A program made the position numbers and the translations under genes. The notes below the pieces were generated by a model, which was not told the origin of the DNA, made no database searches, and saw nothing but the letters and a program-made list of their open reading frames with translations. From Microbacterium ulmi (GTDB taxonomy: Bacteria > Actinomycetota > Actinomycetes > Actinomycetales > Microbacteriaceae): a DNA stretch of 64,000 nt. This document shows, piece after piece, positions 1 through 7,861 of this stretch. The first letter of the stretch is position 1. Every line of letters starts with the position of its first letter. The stretch lies in contig NZ_JAAOZF010000001.1 in NCBI RefSeq assembly GCF_011759705.1, forward strand, positions 1,423,152 through 1,487,151. The letters are read 5' to 3'.

Positions 1-499
1 CACTGTTGTTCGCGGCCCGAGAAGCGCACGCACGACTACTTCCGGCACGACACCACGAGCCTGTTCGCGGCGATGAACGTCGAAGACGGCACCGTGATCG
101 CCTCCACCCATCGCCGGCACCGGGCGACAGAGTTCAAGAAGTCCCTGGCCAAGATCGACCAGCAGGTGCCCGAGAGCCTCGACGTCCACGTGGTCTGCGA
201 CAACTACGGCACCCACAAGCACCCGACCGTGAAGACCTTGCTGGGAAAGCACCCCCGGTTCCACATGCACTTCACGCCGACATACTCTTCGTGGATCAAC
301 GAGGTCAAACGGCTCTTCGCCGAGGTCACCCGCGACCTCCTGCAACGCTCCGATCACCGCAGCGTCCAGGCGCTCGAGAAGGACCTGGGTCAAGGCATGG
401 AACGAGAACCCGAAGCCCTTCATCTGGACCAAGACCGCCGACCAGATCCTCGAATCCCTCGGACGACTATTGCAACGAACTAACGGCGCGGGACACTAG
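1..499 (+). pseudogene. IS630-family transposase, 5' truncated by the window and frameshifted
   Basis: The reading frame is open from base 1 and reads like the catalytic half of an IS630/Tc1-type DDE transposase. The second catalytic Asp lies in DNYGTHK and the Glu in SSWINEV. The first catalytic Asp would lie before the window. Near base 386 the protein jumps frame: after LEKDL the expected continuation (WVKAWNENPKPFIWTK) is found in frame 2 and runs to a TAG at 497-499. This is consistent with a short deletion, about 8 bp, between CCTG repeats, though the deletion size is inferred. The gene is therefore probably dead. Its presence with two unrecognised genes suggests an island edge. Recognition of the family is secure; the truncation at base 1 is only the window boundary. 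Confidence 0.85.
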
Positions 500-535
500 T
501 GACGCGACAACGACGTGTCGGAACGCGGGACCTCT

Positions 536-967
536 CTATGACCGCGGAACCTGAAGCGCAGGGAGTCCAGGATCATCAAGCTCGAAGGACAGAAGCCCTT
601 CTGCGGCCGCATCTGTGCAGACCACCGCATCAATGCGACGGACGCACGCTAGGTCGAGGAGGTAGACAGCATCCTCCTCCGTGTAGGAAGTGAGTGAGCC
701 CGCCCCGGGATGCTCCTGAAGGGCAGAAATCCAGGTTGCTGCATCGACACAGGCGTCAAGCGTCGAGAGGATCGCCGTATCGCTCGTCGTCGCTTCTCTC
801 TCAGCGTCGACCATGGCGTCTGCGCATGCTTGCGGGGTCGTTGATGACTCGGGAATCGCTGCTGAATAAGAAACAGTTGGCGATGCAGAGCATGCGCTCA
901 GACAGCCACCCAATGCCAAGAGTGAGACCGAGAGCGCCACTGCGTGCACCACGTCGCCAGACTTCAC
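536..967 (-). CDS. Small secreted lipoprotein of unknown function
   Basis: A 143-residue protein with a hydrophobic signal segment at about residues 6-21. Two possible lipobox cysteines follow, LGGC at residue 22 or LSAC at residue 26, so it is probably lipid-anchored on the outer face of the membrane. The mature part is acidic and Cys-rich (about four further Cys), with an alpha-helical look and no domain that I recognise. The start is GTG at 967 without a clear ribosome-binding site; an internal GTG is an alternative. It stands alone, opposite in direction to the transposase remnant and to the hypothetical gene at 1151. No function can be assigned. Confidence 0.6.
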   Translation of the reverse strand: MKSGDVVHAVALSVSLLALGGCLSACSASPTVSYSAAIPESSTTPQACADAMVDAEREATTSDTAILSTLDACVDAATWISALQEHPGAGSLTSYTEEDAVYLLDLACVRRIDAVVCTDAAAEGLLSFELDDPGLPALQVPRS

Positions 968-1150
968 ACTGCTCAGTATGGGGGCGATCCGGGATCGTGC
1001 TTGACACCTGTGGATCGCTGTGATCGAGCCCGTGCACGCGGGGGCATTCGCCGGCAGGGCGCTTCATGGGGCGGCATGACGGTGGGGTTCAGCATCGGCG
1101 CAAGTGGCCTGTCCCTGTACACCTGTCCCTCTACGTCGCTGGGAGCGGTC

Positions 1151-1516
1151 ATGGTGCAACATCGAACGCTTGGGGGCAGCAACGCGGCATCTGCCGAGCG
1201 AAGCAACTCCTCGACAGGCGGCTCTCGTGGATCATCTGCTGATCCCATCGAGCAAGCCCGGGTAGTGCTTGGCGGAGCCTACACATATGAGACGGTCGAA
1301 TCAGTCACGACGGCGGCGCTCGCGGCAACGGGGACTACGGTCTCAAACGAGAACTTCTCTCGCGCGTGGAGTGCCGTCCTCAAGGTAACGGACGGCGTGC
1401 AAGGCGTCGCCCCGATGGACGTCATGTCATGCGTTGCGAACACCATGTCAGACAGTGGTTTCGACTTCCCCGAGGCGGCGGCACTGTGCGCGACCATGCT
1501 CCACTCAGGTGGGTAG
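1151..1516 (+). CDS. Hypothetical protein
   Basis: A 121-residue protein with a low-complexity Ser/Gly-rich N-terminus (about residues 8-30) and an Ala-rich, probably helical C-terminal part. I chose the ATG at 1151 because GGGAG lies six bases upstream; in-frame starts upstream (1076 ATG, 944) have no such site. The C-terminal half has two Cys and looks like real protein, but I recognise no family. It lies between the lipoprotein gene and the direct-repeat region, in DNA that is less GC-rich than the rest of the window. It could be a cargo gene of the same decayed element. Confidence 0.45.
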   Translation: MVQHRTLGGSNAASAERSNSSTGGSRGSSADPIEQARVVLGGAYTYETVESVTTAALAATGTTVSNENFSRAWSAVLKVTDGVQGVAPMDVMSCVANTMSDSGFDFPEAAALCATMLHSGG

Positions 1517-1696
1517 GTCGCTCCTCATAGGTCGGGATTGTTCCGCGTGTCGGGGGCGCCCCTGATCTGCTTTGCGATGTCGACCGGCCGCACTTCGGCG
1601 CCTCCCCTCGGCACGCAGCCCTGCGCGCGCCCGCTGCTGATGTTGCTGGTGCAAGAGCTCGTCGACAGGACCCGCCTCGGCCTTTCATTGCATCTG

Positions 1697-1745
1697 GTGC
1701 AGCGACAAATCTCGCCAGTGCAACGTAAGGCCCGATAGTGCAACG
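1697..1745. repeat. Three GTGCARCG direct repeats, 20-21 bp spacing
   Basis: Octamers GTGCAGCG (1697-1704), GTGCAACG (1718-1725) and GTGCAACG (1738-1745) recur at 21 and 20 bp, about two helical turns. They lie in the 290-bp stretch 1517-1808, which otherwise contains no convincing gene. They could be a protein-binding array or the end of the mobile region to the left. No function is known to me. Confidence 0.35.
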
Positions 1746-1771
1746 GGAACGCAATCCCGACAGGAAGGGGG

Positions 1772-1816
1772 TTGACGACGGCACTCGCACGGTCTAACGT
1801 ACAACCAAATGGTTGT
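1772..1816 (+). promoter_or_regulatory. Promoter and autoregulatory operator of the ArsR/AHSA1 operon
   Basis: A -35 element TTGACG (1772-1777) and a -10 element TAACGT (1795-1800) are separated by 17 bp. The predicted transcription start falls at about 1806-1809, on or next to the ATG at 1809, so the message is probably leaderless; no ribosome-binding site is visible. A palindrome ACAACCA-AA-TGGTTGT (1801-1816) covers the transcription start and start codon. Its position is ideal for repression by the ArsR protein that it precedes; binding by that protein is inferred. Confidence 0.65.
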
Positions 1817-2195
1817 AGAAAATGGACTCACTGATGATGCGACGGACCGGCTCTTCCACGCGCTGGCCGCGACGACGCGCCGCGACATCCTGCGCCGGAC
1901 GATCGAGCGCGAGCAGTCGGTGTCGGCCCTCGCGGCCGAGTACGACATGTCGTTCGCCGCGGTGCAGAAGCACGTCGCCGTGCTGGAGGCGGCCCGGCTC
2001 ATCGTCAAGCGCGCGGAGGGCCGCGAGCGGCTCGTACGCGCGGATCCGATCATGATCGCGCGCGCCCGGGCGCTCCTGGCCCGCTACGAAGACCTCTGGC
2101 GAGCACGCATCGACCGGCTCGATGCGCTGCTGGCGGAGCCCCCGAGCACGACCCCTGGCACGACCACCGGCACGACCCCGACAGAAGGAGAGTGA
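1809..2195 (+). CDS. ArsR-family winged-helix regulator paired with AHSA1 protein
   Basis: A 128-residue protein with a winged helix-turn-helix at about residues 10-85 (LFHALAATTRRDIL, then SVSALAAEYDMSFAAVQKHV). It lacks the metal-binding CxC motif of arsenic or zinc sensors. It belongs instead to the ArsR subgroup encoded next to SRPBCC/AHSA1 proteins. The C-terminal 20 residues are a Pro/Thr/Gly-rich tail. It is followed after one base by the SRPBCC gene, so the two form one operon. The palindrome over its start codon points to autorepression. The ligand is unknown. Start ATG 1809 is supported by promoter position rather than by a Shine-Dalgarno sequence. Confidence 0.85.
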   Translation: MVVENGLTDDATDRLFHALAATTRRDILRRTIEREQSVSALAAEYDMSFAAVQKHVAVLEAARLIVKRAEGRERLVRADPIMIARARALLARYEDLWRARIDRLDALLAEPPSTTPGTTTGTTPTEGE

Positions 2196-2196
2196 C

Positions 2197-3174
2197 ATGC
2201 CCGTCACCGCCGTCACGACCGACCCCGAGAACCTCACTCTGACGCTTGTCGCGGACTTCGCGGCTCCCGTCGAGCGCGTGTGGAAGGCCTTCACCGACCC
2301 GCGCCAGCTCGAGCGCTTCTGGGGACCCCCCGGATGGCCCGCGATCTTCACCGACTTCGAGTTCACGCCCGGCGGCAGCGCCAAGTACCACATGACCAGC
2401 CCCAAGGGCGAGTCGTCGCGGGGCGGGTGGGAGTTCCTCGAGATCGACCCCCCGCGCGGCTTCTCCGTGCTCGACACGTTCCTCGACGAGGACGGCGCGC
2501 CGCTCGACGGCTTCCCGTCGATGCGGATGGTGTTCGGCTTCGAGTCCGCCGACGGCGGCTCGCGGCTGACGAACACGACCTATTTCACGTCGGCTGAGGC
2601 CCTTGAGCAGACGGTCGCGATGGGCGCCGTCGAGGGCTCGACGCTCGCGATCAACCAGCTCGACGCGGTGCTTCAGGATCTGCGCGACTACGCGCTCGGC
2701 AAGGGCACCCGCACCGAGCTCCTGGACGACACGCACGTGCGCATCACGCGGCTCATCGAGGGTCCGCGCGATCTCGTCTGGCGCGCGCACCACGAGCCGG
2801 AGCTGCTCAAGAAGTGGATGCTCGGACCCGACGGCTGGCAGCTGACGGTCGCCGAGGTCGACGCGAGGCCCGGCGGGACCTACCGCTATCACTGGGAGCA
2901 CGACGGCGGCGGACGCGAGGGCTTCGGCTTCGAGGGCGAGTCCCTGCTCGTCGACGCTCCTCGGCGGAGCGTCACGACAGAGCGGATGTCGGGCACCGAC
3001 GGACCGAGCACGCTCAACGACCTCAGCCTGTACGAAGAGGACGGCGCGACCCTCATCACGCTCCTGATCGAGTACCCCGACAAGGAGACGCGCGACATGA
3101 TCCTCGCGACCGGCATGGCCGACGGCATGGAGGCCAGCTACGCGCGGCTCGAGTCCGCGGTCATCTCCGTCTGA
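2197..3174 (+). CDS. SRPBCC protein with two tandem AHSA1 domains
   Basis: A 325-residue cytosolic protein made of two copies of the Activator-of-Hsp90 homology 1-like (SRPBCC) fold, about residues 10-165 and 172-325. Each copy has the family pattern of an early VERVWKAFTDP/ RDLVWRAHHEP segment, a tryptophan-proline or GPDGW turn and a final long helix. Single-domain members are about 150 residues, so this is a fusion or internal duplication. Such proteins bind small hydrophobic molecules and often accompany ArsR regulators, as here; the substrate is unknown. AGAAGGAGAG lies just upstream of the ATG at 2197, so longer in-frame starts are unlikely. Confidence 0.85.
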   Translation: MPVTAVTTDPENLTLTLVADFAAPVERVWKAFTDPRQLERFWGPPGWPAIFTDFEFTPGGSAKYHMTSPKGESSRGGWEFLEIDPPRGFSVLDTFLDEDGAPLDGFPSMRMVFGFESADGGSRLTNTTYFTSAEALEQTVAMGAVEGSTLAINQLDAVLQDLRDYALGKGTRTELLDDTHVRITRLIEGPRDLVWRAHHEPELLKKWMLGPDGWQLTVAEVDARPGGTYRYHWEHDGGGREGFGFEGESLLVDAPRRSVTTERMSGTDGPSTLNDLSLYEEDGATLITLLIEYPDKETRDMILATGMADGMEASYARLESAVISV

Positions 3175-3184
3175 GCGGCATCCC

Positions 3185-3219
3185 GACAGATCCCGCGCGT
3201 CGCGTGCGCGGGGTCTGTC
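3185..3219. terminator. Bidirectional stem-loop between convergent genes
   Basis: GACAGATCCCGCGC (3185-3198) pairs with GCGCGGGGTCTGTC (3206-3219) with one G-T wobble. It sits between the AHSA1 gene and the convergent Fur-family gene, so it can terminate both. There is no clear U-tract, as is common in high-GC actinobacteria. Confidence 0.6.
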
Positions 3220-3225
3220 GCCGTC

Positions 3226-3720
3226 TCACGACCGGATGCCGCACTCGGCGCACAGCCCGATGAGCGTCGACTGCTCCGGCTCCAGCCGGAACCCGGTCGA
3301 GCGCTCGATGTGCAGAACGGGCGGAGCCAGCGCGGTCTGCGGGATCGCGACGATCGTGCCGCACTCGCGGCACCGGGCATGCAGATGAGGGATGCCCATG
3401 GGCGTCGCGGCGAGGTGATACACGACCGGTCCGCCCGCCGTGTGCATGGGGGTCACGATGCCGCGCCGGGCGAGCAGCTCCAGGGCGCGGTACACGGTCG
3501 CCCGGTGAACGGGGCGCGGGGCGTCGTGAAGGGCCGCGGCGACCTCGTCGGCGCTGAGATGACCGAGGTGGCGCGCGAGGACGTCGAGCACGGCCCTGCG
3601 GGTCTCGGTCACCCGCTCGCCTGCCGCCCGGAGCGCCGCGAGCGCGGCGGTCACGGCGTCGGCCTCGCGTCCGTGGTGCAGCGTCAGGTGGCCCGTGTCG
3701 TGGGTGTGCTCGTTCGCCAC
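3226..3720 (-). CDS. nur: Fur-family transcriptional regulator, probably nickel-responsive (Nur-like)
   Basis: A 164-residue Fur-family repressor starting at GTG 3720. The N-terminal winged helix covers about residues 20-90 (RVTETRRAVLDVLARHLGHL, HRATVYRALELL). The C-terminal dimerisation domain carries HLHARCRECG and LCAECG, the two CxxC pairs that hold a structural zinc. The N-terminus is His-rich (HTHDTGHLTLHH), a possible metal-binding region. It is divergent from cbiMNQO, and two palindromes with the 6-5-6 layout of streptomycete Nur boxes lie between them. That context favours nickel sensing over iron or zinc, but Zur cannot be excluded from sequence alone. Confidence 0.75.
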   Translation of the reverse strand: MANEHTHDTGHLTLHHGREADAVTAALAALRAAGERVTETRRAVLDVLARHLGHLSADEVAAALHDAPRPVHRATVYRALELLARRGIVTPMHTAGGPVVYHLAATPMGIPHLHARCRECGTIVAIPQTALAPPVLHIERSTGFRLEPEQSTLIGLCAECGIRS

Positions 3721-3745
3721 GACACCATGGTCGCACACTGGCCTT

Positions 3746-3793
3746 CTGCGACGGTGTCGCAGTAGAGTACGGCGTATTGCGACGGCATCGCAT
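3746..3793. promoter_or_regulatory. Two Nur-box-like operators between nur and cbiM
   Basis: CTGCGACGGTGTCGCAG (3746-3762) and TTGCGACGGCATCGCAT (3777-3793) are palindromic 17-mers whose centres are 31 bp apart, about three helical turns. Both fit the tTGCaa-N5-ttGCAA layout reported for the Streptomyces nickel regulator Nur. They occupy the 137-bp divergent region, so one regulator could control itself and the transporter. TAGAGT (3763-3768), between them, is a possible -10 for cbiM, with low confidence. Confidence 0.6.
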
Positions 3794-3857
3794 GACGTCG
3801 CCATAGCTCCCGCATCACCCCGCACCGCCCGCGCCCCCGCCACGGATCGGAGTCGTC

Positions 3858-4550
3858 ATGCACGTGCCCGACGGGTTCCTCGATGTGCCCACGTCGATCG
3901 CGACGGGTGCCGTCGCCGTCGCCGCGATCGCCGTCGCGTTGCCGCGCTCGCGTCGCGAGGTCGCCGACGACCGCGGAGCGCCTCTCGTGGGCATCGTGGC
4001 GACCGTCATCTTCGCGGCGCAGATGATCAACTTCCCTGTCGGTGCCGGGACCAGCGGTCACCTCATCGGAGGCACCCTCGCCGCCGTGCTCGTGGGTCCC
4101 GCGACGGGACTCCTCTGTCTCAGCGTCGTGCTCATCGTCCAGGCGTTCCTCTTCGCGGACGGCGGCGTCACGGCGCTCGGCACCAACATCACGCTGATGG
4201 GGATGGTCACGGTCCTCGTCGGGTGGGGCGTCTTCCGCGGCGTGATCGCTGCGCTTCCGCGCGGGCGGTCGTCGCTGGTCGCGGCATCCGCCGTGGGCGC
4301 GTTCGTCTCGGTGCCCGCGGCCGCCGCGGTCTTCGTCCTGCTCTTCGCCCTGGGCGGCGAGGTGCCCGTCCCGCTCGACGCGATGCTCGCGGCCATGGTG
4401 GGCTGGCACAGCCTCATCGGCATCGGCGAGGCCGTCATCACGGCCCTCATCGTGTCGGCCGTGCTCGCGACCCGACCCGACCTCGTCCACGGCGCGCGAT
4501 TCGAGCGGGCAAGGCGCACTCCGAGGATGCGCGAGGCGGCCGCCGCATGA
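3858..4550 (+). CDS. cbiM: ECF nickel/cobalt transporter S component CbiM/NikM
   Basis: A 230-residue membrane protein that begins MHVPDGFL. In this family the conserved N-terminal Met-His segment is part of the metal-binding site. About six hydrophobic segments follow. Family knowledge: CbiM/NikM is the substrate-binding subunit of a group I energy-coupling factor transporter and works with CbiN/NikN, CbiQ and CbiO, all encoded next. The neighbouring urease, a nickel enzyme, and the Nur-like regulator favour Ni2+ as substrate, although Co2+ is possible. The start has GGATCGGAG just upstream. The stop overlaps the cbiN start as ATGA. Confidence 0.92.
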   Translation: MHVPDGFLDVPTSIATGAVAVAAIAVALPRSRREVADDRGAPLVGIVATVIFAAQMINFPVGAGTSGHLIGGTLAAVLVGPATGLLCLSVVLIVQAFLFADGGVTALGTNITLMGMVTVLVGWGVFRGVIAALPRGRSSLVAASAVGAFVSVPAAAAVFVLLFALGGEVPVPLDAMLAAMVGWHSLIGIGEAVITALIVSAVLATRPDLVHGARFERARRTPRMREAAAA

Positions 4551-4900
4551 AGGCCGACGACGAGCGCCGCCCGGGGAACCGACCCGCCCGCACGCCTCGC
4601 GTGTCGACCCGCGCCTTCACCGTGGGCGCCCTCGCGTTCGCGCTGACCGTGGCGTGCGGTCTGAGCCTCTTCGCCTCGAGCCACCCCGACGGGCTCGAGT
4701 CCGTCGCCGCAGCAGCCGGATTCCTCGACAGCGCTCGCGACAGCTCCGCAGCGGGCGGTCTGCTCTCCGGCTACGGGGTGGCCTTCATCGACGATCCCTC
4801 GCTGTCGGTCGCGATCGCGGGGGCGATCGGATGCCTCGTCACGTTCGCGCTGGCGTCGCTCGGGCAGCTCGCCGCACGGCGTCGGCGAAGGAAGGGCTGA
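4547..4900 (+). CDS. cbiN: CbiN/NikN-like PDGLE-domain subunit
   Basis: A 117-residue protein with two transmembrane helices, at about residues 25-43 and 83-103. Between them lies an extracytoplasmic loop with HPDGLESVA, the PDGLE signature of CbiN/NikN small subunits. The family is needed for metal transport by CbiM-type ECF systems. The ATG overlaps the cbiM stop by four bases, so the two are translationally coupled. The C-terminus is very basic. Length and motif agree with the family. Confidence 0.88.
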   Translation: MKADDERRPGNRPARTPRVSTRAFTVGALAFALTVACGLSLFASSHPDGLESVAAAAGFLDSARDSSAAGGLLSGYGVAFIDDPSLSVAIAGAIGCLVTFALASLGQLAARRRRRKG

Positions 4901-4904
4901 CGGC

Positions 4905-5612
4905 GTGGCGCCGACCGGTCCGACCGGGCTGCTGCACCGGGTCTCACCGCGGGCGAAGCTCGTCGCCCTCATCGTGTTCACGATCATCGTGGTGGCCACG
5001 CCTCGCGACTGGCTCGCCGCCTTCGCGATCTACGCGGCGCTGCTCGCTGCGGCGATCGTGGTCGCGCGCATCCCGCCGATCGCCGTGATCCGCCGCATGT
5101 CGATCGAGATCCCGTTCGTCGTCTTCGCGGGTCTCCTGCCGTTCATCGCGCTCGGCCCCCGCGTCGAGGTGCTGGGCGTTCCGCTCGCGGTCGAGGGGCT
5201 GTGGGGAGCGTGGGCGCTGCTCGCGAAGGCGACGCTCGCGCTGCTCGCCGCGACTGTCCTCATCTCGACCACCGAGCCCCGCCACATCGTGCTCGCCCTC
5301 GACGGGCTGGGACTGCCCCGGCAGCTCGCCTCGATCGCGGCGTTCATGCTCCGCTACCTCGACGTCATCGTCGACGAGTCCCGCCGCATGCGGATCGCCC
5401 GCGACGCTCGGGGCTTCACGCCTCGCGGTCCGCGCGGGTGGCGCGTGCTGGCGAGGTCGATCGCCGCCCTGTTCGTGCGTTCGCATGCCCGTGGCGAGCG
5501 CGTGCACCTCGCGATGCTCGCACGCGGCTACGGCGACGCCCTCGCGGGCGGCGACGAGGTCGACGGGGACGCCGGGTCGGATGCCGCGTCCCCCGCGACG
5601 GTCGCGTCGTGA
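4905..5612 (+). CDS. cbiQ: ECF transporter transmembrane T component CbiQ
   Basis: A 235-residue integral membrane protein with about five hydrophobic stretches. Its cytosolic coupling helices contain ESRRMRIARDARGF and MLARGYGD, the Ala-Arg-Gly motifs that contact the ATPase in T components. It begins at GTG 4905, four bases after the cbiN stop. Its final TGA overlaps the cbiO GTG. It links metal capture by CbiM/N to ATP hydrolysis by CbiO. The C-terminal 20 residues are an acidic Gly/Asp/Ala tail of no known role. Confidence 0.9.
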   Translation: MAPTGPTGLLHRVSPRAKLVALIVFTIIVVATPRDWLAAFAIYAALLAAAIVVARIPPIAVIRRMSIEIPFVVFAGLLPFIALGPRVEVLGVPLAVEGLWGAWALLAKATLALLAATVLISTTEPRHIVLALDGLGLPRQLASIAAFMLRYLDVIVDESRRMRIARDARGFTPRGPRGWRVLARSIAALFVRSHARGERVHLAMLARGYGDALAGGDEVDGDAGSDAASPATVAS

Positions 5613-6400
5613 GCGGTGTCGGCGGCCCCGGCCGGGCGACGGCACCGGCGGGCGCCGCCGTGTCGATCCGCGACGTGCGCTTCCGCTATCCGGGCGCGGG
5701 CGCGCCCCTCGTGCTCGACGGTGCGTCGGTCGAGATCCGGGCCGGGGAGCGGATCGCCGTACTGGGACCGAACGGAGCCGGCAAGACGACGCTCATGCTG
5801 CACCTGAACGGCATCCTGCGGGCCGAGTCCGGGTCGGTCGAGATCGGTGGCGTCGCCGTGGCCCGCGCGACCGTGCGCGACATCCGGCGCCGAGTCGGCG
5901 TCGTGTTCCAGGACCCCGACGACCAGCTGTTCATGCCGACGGTCGGCGAGGACGTCGCGTTCGGGCCCGCGAACTACGGCGTGAGGGGCGCAGAGCTCGA
6001 GGCGCGCACGGCGTGGGCCCTCGGGCGCGTGGGATTGCCGGATGCCGGGGCCCTGCCCCCGCAGCACCTGTCGCTGGGTCAGCGCCGCCGTGCGGCCATC
6101 GCGACGATCCTCGCGATGGACCCGGACGTGGTCGTGCTGGACGAGCCCACCTCCAACCTCGACCCCTCGTCCCGCCGCGAGCTGTCCGCCACGCTGGCGG
6201 CGCTGCCGGCCACGATCGTCGTCGTCACGCACGACCTGCCGTACGCCCTGGAGCTCTGCCCGCGATCCGTGATCCTGTCGGAGGGGCGCGTCGTCGCAGA
6301 CGGCCCGACGAGGGACCTCCTCGCCGACGCCGACCTGCTGCGGACGCACCGCCTCGAGCTGCCGTGGGGGTTCGATCCGCTCACGGCGCCCCGACGCTGA
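5609..6400 (+). CDS. cbiO: ECF transporter ATPase CbiO
   Basis: A 263-residue ABC ATPase. The P-loop GPNGAGKTT is at about residues 52-60, the Q-loop in VVFQDPDDQLF, the signature as LSLGQRRRAAIA and Walker B as VVVLDEPTSN, followed by the switch His in VTHD. The FQDPDDQLF block is typical of ECF/CbiO ATPases. It starts at GTG 5609, overlapping the cbiQ stop. Its last 20 bases overlap the end of the convergent ureD gene, so the nickel importer and the urease operon end in each other. Confidence 0.92.
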   Translation: MSGVGGPGRATAPAGAAVSIRDVRFRYPGAGAPLVLDGASVEIRAGERIAVLGPNGAGKTTLMLHLNGILRAESGSVEIGGVAVARATVRDIRRRVGVVFQDPDDQLFMPTVGEDVAFGPANYGVRGAELEARTAWALGRVGLPDAGALPPQHLSLGQRRRAAIATILAMDPDVVVLDEPTSNLDPSSRRELSATLAALPATIVVVTHDLPYALELCPRSVILSEGRVVADGPTRDLLADADLLRTHRLELPWGFDPLTAPRR

Positions 6401-7133
6401 AGGCGGGTTCAGCAGCACGCGCAGCGGCATCCCCACCGGCGCCTCCCGCGGCATCCGACCAGGCGCTCCACACCCCGTCGAGGGGCGAGGCGTGCGTGTG
6501 CGCGCCGAGGTGGCGGGCCAGCGCCCCGGGCTGCGCGAGGACGAGGTCTCCGGGCCGCGTCGGCGGACGGAAGCCGACGGCGACGACCGTGTCGGCGACG
6601 CGGCATCCGCCGAGCACGCCGGGCTCGGGTGCGCAGCCGTGGAGTTCCAGCCGTTCGGCGAGGATGGGCCCTTCCGCATCGCTCACCGTCGACTCCGAGA
6701 CGAGGCGACCGCCCCTCTCGCCGTGCCGGCCGAGCACGAGGGTCTCGCGGATCACGGCACGGGCGCCCCGTTCGAGCACGATCGCGGTCCGTCGCTCGAC
6801 GTCGGCATCGTCGGCGACGACGAACGGCAGCCCGCGCCACAGCAGCACGGCGTTCGCGCCCAGTGTGGCCTCGACCGTCCAGGTGGAGGGCGTTCCCCGC
6901 GACGGGTAGGCGACCGTCCCTCCGATGTCCTCGATCTCGAGGAGGCACCCCGCGCCGACGTCGATGTCGACGTGCACGCGATCGCCGCCGAGGAGGACCA
7001 TGCCCGCCGCCGCCAGCGCCACGTGCGCCGATGCGGGCCCGCGTCCGACCAGGCGCGGCGCGAGGGCGCCCACCGCGAGATCGACATGAGCGCGGGGGAT
7101 GCCGGCCTCGACGGCGATGCGGGTCGAGGTCAC
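6381..7133 (-). CDS. ureD: Urease accessory protein UreD
   Basis: A 250-residue protein and the last gene of the urease operon. UreD (UreH) binds apo-urease and, with UreF and UreG, delivers carbon dioxide and nickel to the active site. The sequence has the family pattern with [31 protein letters not shown] and [16 protein letters not shown]. The GTG at 7133 overlaps the ureG stop as GTGA. The C-terminal tail is Ala/Gly-rich and lies over the 3' end of cbiO. Length is near the family norm of about 270. Confidence 0.88.
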   Translation of the reverse strand: MTSTRIAVEAGIPRAHVDLAVGALAPRLVGRGPASAHVALAAAGMVLLGGDRVHVDIDVGAGCLLEIEDIGGTVAYPSRGTPSTWTVEATLGANAVLLWRGLPFVVADDADVERRTAIVLERGARAVIRETLVLGRHGERGGRLVSESTVSDAEGPILAERLELHGCAPEPGVLGGCRVADTVVAVGFRPPTRPGDLVLAQPGALARHLGAHTHASPLDGVWSAWSDAAGGAGGDAAARAAEPAFSVGAP

Positions 7134-7861
7134 TCGTGCTCGTGCGCGTGCGCGTGCACGTACCCGCCGTCGGGGTGCGACTCGTCGGCGTGGAAGTGCG
7201 GTGCCATGGGCCCGGGGTCCTGAGGCACGTGCGTGCCCCGCCGGTGACCCTCGAGCACCTCGAGCACCCAGGTGCGCAGCGCACGCACGGAGGGCTCGTC
7301 CGTGCGGGAGAGCGCGAGCACGGCGCGTCCGTCGCGGGCGGCCGAGGCATCCGCCACCATCTCGTCGACGTCGACGCCGACGTACGGGGCGAGGTCGGTC
7401 TTGTTGACGACGAGCAGATCCGCGCGACCGATGCCGGGGCCGCCCTTGCGTGCGACATCGCCGCCGCCGGCGACGTCGAGCACGAAGATCTGCGCATCGA
7501 CGAGCGCGGGCGAGAAGGTCGCCGTGAGGTTGTCGCCGCCGGATTCGATGAGGACGACGTCGAGCGGTGCGAAGTCCCGCTCGAGCTCTTCGACCGCCAG
7601 CAGGTTCACCGTGACGTCGTCGCGGATGGCCGTGTGCGGGCACGCGCCGGTCTCGACGGCGCGGATCCGCTCCGGCTCGAGGACACCCGCCGACCGCAGG
7701 AAGCGCGCGTCCTCGTCGGTGTAGATGTCGTTCGTGATGACGCCGAGGCGCAGCTCGTCAGCGAGCGCTCGGCAGACCGTCGCGATGAGCGACGACTTGC
7801 CGGTGCCGACGGGCCCCGCGACGCCGAGGCGGAGGGAGCGAGGGGTTGAGGGGTCAGGCAC
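7130..7861 (-). CDS. ureG: Urease accessory GTPase UreG with His-rich C-terminal tail
   Basis: A 243-residue SIMIBI-class GTPase. The P-loop is [12 protein letters not shown] at about residues 13-24, the nickel-binding Cys-Pro-His motif is in [10 protein letters not shown], and the guanine-specificity motif is VVNKTDLA. UreG dimerises on Ni2+ and GTP and hands nickel to urease. The last 22 residues contain seven His (HAHAHEHE at the end), forming a metal-binding tail. No ureE nickel chaperone gene is present, so this tail may serve that role (inference). Start GTG 7861 overlaps the end of ureF by eight bases. Confidence 0.92.
   Translation of the reverse strand: MPDPSTPRSLRLGVAGPVGTGKSSLIATVCRALADELRLGVITNDIYTDEDARFLRSAGVLEPERIRAVETGACPHTAIRDDVTVNLLAVEELERDFAPLDVVLIESGGDNLTATFSPALVDAQIFVLDVAGGGDVARKGGPGIGRADLLVVNKTDLAPYVGVDVDEMVADASAARDGRAVLALSRTDEPSVRALRTWVLEVLEGHRRGTHVPQDPGPMAPHFHADESHPDGGYVHAHAHEHE

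Noticed and set aside
1538..1738. 66-residue open frame
   Set aside because: No ribosome site, no recognisable sequence, and it runs through the direct repeats.
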